Positions 57,178 through 64,000 of a stretch of 64,000 nucleotides of DNA are shown here, one piece after another. The position numbers and the translations under genes were made by a program. The stretch's first letter is position 1. Each line of letters begins with the position of its first letter. Below the pieces are notes generated by a model. That model ran no database searches, was not told where the DNA came from, and saw only the letters and a list, made by a program, of their open reading frames with translations. Where the stretch lies: NCBI GenBank assembly GCA_013420905.1, contig JAAXNY010000001.1:1488001-1552000 (forward strand). The letters are read 5' to 3'. The DNA comes from Collybia mongolica. Its lineage: Eukaryota; Basidiomycota; Agaricomycetes; Agaricales; Clitocybaceae.

Positions 57178-57738
57178 ATGGCGGTCATAACTAGGAGCAA
57201 AGCAAAGCAAGCTCGGATGCGTCGTCTTCCAACAGGCCCTTCAAGTCGTAGTCTGCGGCGAACGACTACTCGAGTCATCGTCTGTGCCTCGGCGACAGGA
57301 GAAGGTGTGCACACGAGATGGCTTCGATCGAAGCGCACGTCGCGGCCACCATCATCGGAAGCTACGGACGACGGCGAGCGATACGTGACCCCTGCCCCCA
57401 CCGCTATTCAGATCCCTGGTGCACCATTTAAAGTCAAGGGCCCAAATCTCAATCCACCCAGGACACCTCCCATGTTCTCCCTCAAGCCTATGGAGGGCAT
57501 AGAAGAAGAGGAACATAATACGTGTGGCGCTGGTCCAAGCACACTTGGTTCTCCGTTTTCGAGCAGCCCACAGACGAAACACCCGTTAGAACGTCGGGCA
57601 ACATTACTTAGTTCGGCATTTGAAGAAGGATCGAGTGCATTGGACAGAGGAGGCGCTTCCGCTCGGCGGTTGAGAAGAGCATACGGCGCTAATGGAACGC
57701 ATCTTGTCGATTTGGAGGGAAACGACATTTGGGTCTAG
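57178..57738 (+). CDS. Unrecognised basic/Ser-Pro protein
   Basis: A single exon of 186 residues, M-A-V-I-T-R-S-K-A-K-Q-A-R-M-R-R at the start. It is basic and probably disordered. A possible motif near the end is R-A-T-L-L-S-S-A-F-E-E-G followed by L-V-D-L-E-G-N-D-I-W-V. The frame is long for chance and the ATG follows a TATA-like box by about 110 bp. No domain known to me. Confidence 0.55.
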   Translation: MAVITRSKAKQARMRRLPTGPSSRSLRRTTTRVIVCASATGEGVHTRWLRSKRTSRPPSSEATDDGERYVTPAPTAIQIPGAPFKVKGPNLNPPRTPPMFSLKPMEGIEEEEHNTCGAGPSTLGSPFSSSPQTKHPLERRATLLSSAFEEGSSALDRGGASARRLRRAYGANGTHLVDLEGNDIWV

Positions 57739-58450
57739 TGAGGTTTCTCCTTGGAGGGTATTCGGACTTGGATGGAACCCACATTATTAACATACACCAC
57801 TGCATTATGGACCTGTATATATATACCACCATAACCATAGTAGTTTATTGATAAAGCAAACATGTTGCTCACTTCTCGTTGAATACGCATCTCGAATACC
57901 GCCCTAAACGGAGTAATCATAGGCCCTTTTCCTCCTAGAAAATTTATAACGCGCGGTTACGGTGACAGTTGGTATAAGTCCTGGGACCGAAAAGGCATGG
58001 CGGTTGGAGGTTGTTACGGGAGGCTCGGCATGCACACCCGTATCTATCGCACTGAAGAACGCTGAGCATGGACTTGCGTAAAAATCAGACACTGATATCT
58101 GTCATGAACGGAAGCAGGGGAAGCCTGGAGTAATGAATCATAGGATGAAAATGCGCAAGACATTGATATGTCGAGACCCCCGCCGGACAAGACCGAACAA
58201 TCGCCCTCCGACTTACTACCTACTTCGAATCCTGACATTTTGGTATTTGCTGCCATTTGGCTATCATGCTTGCAACGCCAACAATGGAATACTTGGATTC
58301 CCAGGAACTTCCATCTTCATGATATCCATCATGATTTCTATCCTAGCTTTACATGGGACATCTTCACTGCCTGGTTTTCACACTCGGAAACCAGTCTACG
58401 CTGTCCCCCGGAACAATTAGATGAACATGTCGGCCCATATCAGACAACCT
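57739..58450. other. Intergenic, no gene seen
   Basis: About 700 bp between converging genes. Several overlapping short ORFs; none is convincing. Confidence 0.45.
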
Positions 58451-59861
58451 TCAATACAGTTTGTCCGACTTAAAGAATCTCTCCCGAGGATTCAGGAGTA
58501 GGACTGATCTCTTGTATGGAAAATCGATGGTCTGTATCACCAACGTTTCAGAGTAGAAATTGTTTGGGGGCTGACTGGACTCACCGTGTGGACATGAAAG
58601 CTTGCATTTATCGCTGTCTTGATTATAGCGATGTTGGACTCCTTGGGTTCTCCGATGACTCGGTCTGTCCTTGCATCCGCCAGGAATATGTAATGAACAA
58701 GAGACCTGAGCCAAATTGCCGCTGTTGTTATGGTCAAGGCCAGACAAGATGTCGAAACCAAACGTGTCACTTACACCTTCCACCCCCCAAAAATTTATCC
58801 TCGCCTACTAAGACATGAACGCCCCGTTCCCAGTCTCCGACGATGACGTCGTTAGGGTAGTATTGTCCAGAATGGTTTTCTTTCACCCAGACGATCTCAA
58901 CATATCCCATCAATTCACCGTCCCAGCTCATCATGCACGGGACCACGCCTGGGTCAGCTAGGAGACCTTCGATGTATTCTCTGTGTGTCTCCAAGCTCCC
59001 ACGCTCTCCCCAAGCAGAGTTAACACGCTCATCGTTGTGCCACTTATGGAAGGCCGCCATATGCTGTGATATTCCGTTGTTGACACCGTTTCTTCCCTCA
59101 GATCCATGTAGATCGAAAGCAACGATCTCTAAAGTCTGCCCGACCGCAGCACAGTATCTCCTGTACAGGATCTCCCCAGCAAGTGGTTTGGGTGGCCTGA
59201 GGGGATGGGAGGCAATCACCATCTCCGACCTTGTAAACGAGGGTGTGCTAGGGTACACTGGTGCGGGAGACAGGAGCCATCCACGCCCATGGTACCCCGT
59301 CGTCCCAGCTCCCTGCCAAAATGCCGCTCTCGACAGGAAAATGATGTTCTCTGCGAATTCTTTTCCCGATCCTCCCTGCCATGGTCGCCCAAGCCCCGTG
59401 ATCATCAGGTACCTGCGTAACTCATATTCGTTCGTGGCCGTAATAGACGCCAAAGGAATATATTCTTGGGAATGGTATAGAGTGAAAAGGGCATAAACGG
59501 CGGCCCAAAGGTCGGCGATTGCAATGTCCCTTGAGGTCTTGGTGGCATCGTCTGCTGTGGTCAATTCCAGGACACTGTATTTCGGGAGGTGGGTCGTCGC
59601 CCCTTGGTATCTGGTACCGATTGACGACAGCTCGAAGGCTATTTTAGTCCGGGGACGAACGATATAGTTCAGTATCGAGGATTTATTGAGTCGCAGTTGG
59701 GTGAACGTCCCATTGGAATCGGTAATAGTGGAAGCAGTGACTTTCCCCCCCTTGGGGAGGACCACAACGAGGCCCTCAGCCTGTGCTGGGATGGTTTGGC
59801 CCCCGCTGGCGTGGTTGTGTATTGCGATAAGGCGCCGTGTCGCTATAGTTGAGTTTTCCAT
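58451..59861 (-). CDS. sidF: N5-hydroxyornithine acyltransferase, siderophore biosynthesis (SidF/MbtK-IucB type)
   Basis: Three exons (59861-58775, 58721-58585, 58531-58451) give 434 residues. The C-terminal GNAT-like domain has A-A-F-H-K-W-H-N-D-E-R-V, W-G-E-R-G, M-M-S-W-D-G-E-L-M-G-Y-V-E-I-V-W-V-K-E, V-G-E-D-K-F, S-L-V-H-Y-I-F-L-A-D-A-R-T-D-R-V-I-G-E-P and P-Y-K-R-S-V. These are the acyl-CoA and hydroxyornithine-binding blocks of the family that makes hydroxamates from N5-hydroxyornithine. The final blocks lie in the two small exons. Which acyl group is used (acetyl, anhydromevalonyl or other) cannot be told. No peroxisomal signal at the C-terminus (ends K-S-D-K-L-Y). Two ATCWGATAA sites lie upstream. 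Confidence 0.88.
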
Positions 59862-60069
59862 TTTTCGAAGTGGTTATTTTCTTGGGGGGATGGGGATGAC
59901 AGCTATTCTCAGAATGTTAGTTTATATCCCACGTTGTGATAGGATCACGATAATGAGAGCAAGCCTCCTTTGATGGCAAAGGATACAATTTGAGTGTAAA
60001 AAAGCGCTACACGGAGGGGGCTGGAGGGGGACTATCGGGGTGAGTTTGGTCGGAAGAGGGTTGATGCCT

Positions 60070-60117
60070 ATCTGATAAGATTTTTTTTCATCAGTGCCTG
60101 ACTTCTTTATCAGATAA
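60070..60117. promoter_or_regulatory. Pair of iron-GATA sites (ATCWGATAA) upstream of the siderophore gene
   Basis: ATCTGATAA at 60070-60078 and ATCAGATAA at 60109-60117 both fit the consensus ATCWGATAA bound by Cys-rich iron-sensing GATA repressors (Urbs1/SreA/Sre1 type). They lie about 210 and 250 bp before the acyltransferase start codon. This predicts repression when iron is plentiful. Confidence 0.6.
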
Positions 60118-60293
60118 CAGAAATTTCCATTACCTTGGCACTCCTCATGATGACAACAAATCAGAGTAATTTGTTTTCGGGTATGTAGAAACTTGTCAAC
60201 ATGGATTAGGATCGTGTATTCTAGACCAGGGTAGTTACACGGAACATGCGTCCCATTGCAAGAATTCTTCAAGAGGCCCAGTTTTTGGAGTGA

Positions 60294-62307
60294 TCATAGC
60301 GATCCTCTTAGCTTCACTTCCAGTGCTCTGAATGGTACATACAACAACCCGCTCAATGTAAACGCTACTTCAAATCCGATATCACCCGTTGTCTTGGCAA
60401 TAGGTCCGACGAACCAGACCTGCTCCATGCAAGGCACGACGAGCCCAAAACATGCGATTCCAGCGCCAACGGCAGCGATCCCTGACGGCAAGCGTCGGGG
60501 GTCATTCCAAATTCGCGTGTCGTATGCTTCGGGGTCGTTTTTTCTGAAAACGACATGTTCCAGGATGACGATTGCTCCAAAGGCGGAGGCCCAGTAACCG
60601 ATAAGCCCTAGGAAGTTGACGAGGGTGTCATAGAATCTGTGAGCTCCCACAATTGACACAGGGACAACGCTAATACGGTTTCATCAGATTCGCATACCCT
60701 GGAAAAAGAAAAGAACAGGTACTGACATAGCAGTCGCGATTAGAGAGAAAACGTATCTAGGTACAACCACGAGTGGAGGTATAAGGATTTGAACGTTGAG
60801 AGTCATGGAGTAGAACGTGGCGGTAAGATTGCCAGCGACAGAGAGACTTAGCAACACAGTGAGGAATTTCCCAAACCCTTTGGTCGGTCGCAGCATCGCC
60901 TCCAAAAGTCCACCGACATTTCCACCTACATATCCCTCCTCCCAAGCAGGAACGGAAGAAGCAGCGACCGAGACCGCTGCACCTAGGCATTGGAGAGTGA
61001 CCTATTCAATATGAGCGGATAATAAACCTTAAGATATGGAATATTCATACAATAGGAAGTAGAAATCCAAAGTATGAATATAAGAAGATCTTCCAGCTAC
61101 ATGACAAGAATACTTGAATTAGACCTACCATGGAAAATAATTGTGAATACCCACCTCGGCACTTCGGGTCGGAAATAGTTTGTAAAGTCAGAGCTGAGGG
61201 AGGAGTATGTCACTACGAAGCCCGCTATAGTAGACGCGAAACTCAGGATGGCTGCGGGTGTGGCTGGCTCGGTAGGAGGGGGGTTGATAAGATGCTTTCC
61301 ACCAACGCCGAGGGCGATGACGAAAGTAACGAGAACAGGAATCCAGGCCACCCTTTCGTACCTAAGTGGACACCAACGTTAGGGGGAGCAGAAGTAATAT
61401 TTGGAGTAGTTAACGCACCAATTGAGAACTTTGTATCCGCAAAACGATACCTATACAGTAAGGTTATTTTTGTCGTCAACACTGGCGTGAAAAAAATTAC
61501 AAGCAAAGCAATGGCCGCGATGATGACAATCCCAACCCTACCAAACTTAAATATACTGTTTAAACCCCACAATGCATAATACACCTACGTCCAACTGAGA
61601 TTTCCGTTTGACACGCTCGACAGCGTTTGACCTCCGAGGATACAATTTAAAACGGAGAACCCACACATAACAATCAAGTTCAGTATGCAGGGGATGATTA
61701 CACCAAAGTAACTGTGCGTCGTTCAATTCAAACTGACAACGATTGACATGTGCACATACCCGAACGCATATCGCGCAATGATCATCTGGCGCATCCCTAG
61801 TTTCGGACCCCAGGTAGTTCTGTAGATGATTGAGCCACCAATGTTTAGAGCGATATGACGTATGGGGCAACGCACAAGTAGGAAGGAAGGGCGCAGCAGA
61901 GCAGATTAAAGAATAGAATAACGAGGCATGTGTCGCGAAGCCCTAAGCCGAAGATGACTGGGCCAAGAGTTCCCGCGGAGAATCTACCAAGGGTCAAAAC
62001 TTGCCCAAAACTTGCCCCAGGATGAAGATCAGACCCACGAAAGAATGTTCGTATTCGCAGAGAACCAGATGAAGAATATCTTGCTGAACTGCGTGTCTGT
62101 GCGCTCCTCGACAGGGACAGGCCATACACCTGAATCGACAATACGTCAATGACATAAGTGTTGAAGGTTCGATGTTAGCACACCTCTAGATTCGACTCCC
62201 AAAGTTAACAAGCGCTGAGCCCAGCGGCTCTTGTGTGGCTCTGTAGTAATTGACGCCGAATCCAAATGTGGCTTCTCAATGTCATTTTTGTCTAGGAAAG
62301 CGGACAT
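60294..62307 (-). CDS. NCS1-family purine-cytosine permease
   Basis: Multi-exon. The start is the ATG at 62307 (M-S-A-F-L-D-K-N-D-I-E-K-P-H); first exons 62307-62184, 62129-62039 and from 61983. Family blocks: R-T-D-T-Q-F-S-K-I-F-F-I-W-F-S, S-A-G-T-L-G-P-V-I-F-G-L-G, D-T-C-L-V-I-L-F-F-N-L, S-S-L-S-S-D-F-T-N-Y-F, R-F-Y-D-T-L-V-N-F-L-G-L-I-G-Y-W and G-I-A-A-V. About 12 hydrophobic segments are spread over the exons, as in Fcy2-like symporters of adenine, guanine, hypoxanthine and cytosine. I did not fix every intron. It runs in tandem with the siderophore gene, 432 bp upstream of its start. Confidence 0.85.
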
Positions 62308-62649
62308 TTGAACGTTGCGAAGTGCGCCAAACCCGACCTTCAATGTGGTGAAGGAAAGAAACGACAGATAATGACAGGCACATGGGAAAGGCCAAAAATT
62401 ATGATGATGACTCCTCCCCCATAGTACTCGGAAATCGCGGAAGAATATTCCGGATGGTCATCGATGAAGCGCGTTCTTCATCCCCATACGGATTCGATCG
62501 ATCATGCCCAGCTTATGCAGAATTTCGACTTCAGGTCGCAAGTTTAGAGCCCAGCGATGATGGAAACATAGGTCAGGCGATATATCCGGATAGATTTTAA
62601 GATGCAGGATGTTTAAAAAGCTACCTGTTCGAAATACATGCTATCCGGC
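62308..62649. other. Intergenic
   Basis: It holds the permease promoter (-) and the 3' UTR of the next gene. A 72-codon plus ORF (62382-62600) has no support. Confidence 0.4.
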
Positions 62650-64000
62650 CTAAACATTCAAAATGGCGACACGAGCCGCATCCACCCTTTCCAAGCTCGT
62701 ATGTAGCGAGACTACCGGTATAATGTCGTGTATCTCACCTTTTCAAAATTGCTTAGGGACGTCAATTTAAAGTCTAATAAGCATAACCCACCTCCAGATA
62801 TAGCTGGATCGTCAAGCCAATTTTCCAAATTAATTCGCAAGGGTTTCAAAAGGGCGTTCTCTACATCAAGCATCGTACTTGTATCACGAATTCCAGTCTG
62901 ACAAAAGCGATCAGAAAGGTCCAACAAGAACTGACGTAAAAAGGCTCACAGTATTGGATATGTCTCTGTTCAAAAGGACATAATATAATGCAAGGCATTC
63001 TGTAAGCCGTTGTGGTTCCGAAGAATCCTTAAATTTGTCTAACGACAGATGTGACGCGAATAGATCTGGGGGACTGGGCCGAAAAAGTATAGGTCCAAAT
63101 ACTTGCAGAAAGACCGAAGATGCAAATATGTTTGGGGAGGTCAGCGCCTCAAGGACGGCTTCTTTGACGAGCCCTATGGCAGCTACCCGTATTTGTGGCA
63201 GGTCTTCGTCAGTTGTTAGGTCACTCAGGATCTGAAGGCGAAGAGGAGGCGGGCTTGCAGCAAGCACTAAAGAAAGGATACGAAAGGCCTGGTGCCTCAC
63301 CAGGGGGTCTGGGTGAGAGTTGGATAGAGCAGGAATCACTGTACAAAGTGGTACAATGACTTCCGGTGCGAGGTTTAGTCGACTAGCTTTTTGAATGGGG
63401 TTGAGGGTTTTAAGAAGAAATGTTAGGGCCTCGTCGAGAGCAGAGTTAGCTTGTATAGATGCGAGAACGATCGGGATCATCTTTGATAGCAATTGATCCC
63501 TTTCACGAGCATCGATGTCTGAGTGCGCTAGGATGACCATTGAACTCGTGGACGGGATGATAGATAGAACATTCGTAGGATACCCAAGCACTCGGTAAAC
63601 GTTCTACAGAATATGATTGTGAGATAGCATCTAAGGTCGCGAATAAATACACACAATGGCATCTTGAACAGCTTCATGCCCGCCCTTCCAATCTGCTTCG
63701 AGAGCGGATCGGATCGTCAGCCGAGGGAAATAAAGCTCAAATGTCCTTTGAGCAAGTGACGAACGAATCATGTTTGCGGAAGAATCAATCGCGCAGTCGA
63801 GTAACGACTTAAGTAGGCCCTGGTAATTGGGGTCAGGGGTAGTTAGGAGGGCATCGCGGAAACTAACCCTAACAATTAAAATACCATCGTCTGTCATGTC
63901 GAGGCTTGTCGTCACCCATTTTAAGATCTGGTTTGAAAGGTGAGATACGCCAACGATGAGAGCGCGACCTTCATCGTGTATGGCACGAGAAATTATCAAT
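62650..64000 (-). CDS. Glomulin/Alf4/Ybp-like helical-repeat protein, 5' end outside the window
   Basis: Partial. Exons 64000-63655, 63603 to about 62948, then D-T-S-T-M-L-D-V-E-N-A-L and small last exons ending about 62650 (S-L-E-R-V-D-A-A-R-V-A-I-L). The protein is all-helical; blocks such as S-H-P-D-P-L-V-R-H-Q-A-F-R-I-L-S-L-V-L and I-R-V-A-A-I-G-L-V-K-E-A-V-L-E-A-L fit the YAP1-binding/Alf4/glomulin family. Members bind Cullin-RING ligases or Yap1. The last two exons are the least certain. Confidence 0.6.

Overview
This window is nuclear DNA of a filamentous basidiomycete, most likely a mushroom-forming Agaricomycete. The genes are dense and split by many short GT-AG introns of about 46-70 bp. 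They include families typical of wood- or litter-decaying Agaricomycetes: an AA9 lytic polysaccharide monooxygenase, a GH1 beta-glucosidase, a DIRS-like tyrosine-recombinase element and an MLKL/kinase-like protein. No rRNA, convincing tRNA or CRISPR array was seen. Exon borders were placed by hand from splice signals and reading frame.

Left part (1-8.9 kb): the 3' part of SWC5 (SWR1 chromatin complex), an NmrA/ergot-type NAD(P) reductase gene split by a 1,163-bp Tc1/mariner-type element, an unrecognised acidic/Ser-rich protein, and an intact AA9 LPMO.

Transposon island (8.9-18.9 kb): poor in CpG and packed with nested elements. These are a hAT-like MITE, a decayed DIRS-like element split by one dead Tc1 copy, a poly(A)-tailed retroposon with a 13-bp target duplication, a dead DDE transposase, and one Tc1-like element with an intact DD34E transposase and about 210-bp inverted repeats. 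Comparing the two Tc1 copies shows CpG to TpG/CpA decay.

Middle (19-44 kb): small orphan genes, dispersed repeats, a Bin3/MePCE RNA-cap methyltransferase with a damaged 5' exon, a zinc-motif plus NADAR-domain protein, a ubiquitin-specific protease, a tandem pair of an orphan family (one live, one dead), a basic protein head-to-head with DCP1 (mRNA decapping), ORC2 (replication origin), a 17-exon GH1 beta-glucosidase and an SDR.

Right part (44-64 kb): a small secreted protein, a 12-exon protein with an MLKL-like helical N-terminus and a kinase-like region, a broken Fic/Doc gene, PRP3 (spliceosome, with a 4-nt microexon) head-to-head with mitochondrial ribosomal protein uL16m, a coiled-coil protein with a C-terminal HPDKF motif, a hydroxyornithine acyltransferase (siderophore synthesis) preceded by two ATCWGATAA sites of the kind bound by iron-responsive GATA repressors, an NCS1 purine-cytosine permease and a glomulin/Ybp-like protein cut by the window end.

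Most genes are unrelated housekeeping genes. The groups with shared logic are the head-to-head promoter pairs and the siderophore gene with its GATA sites.
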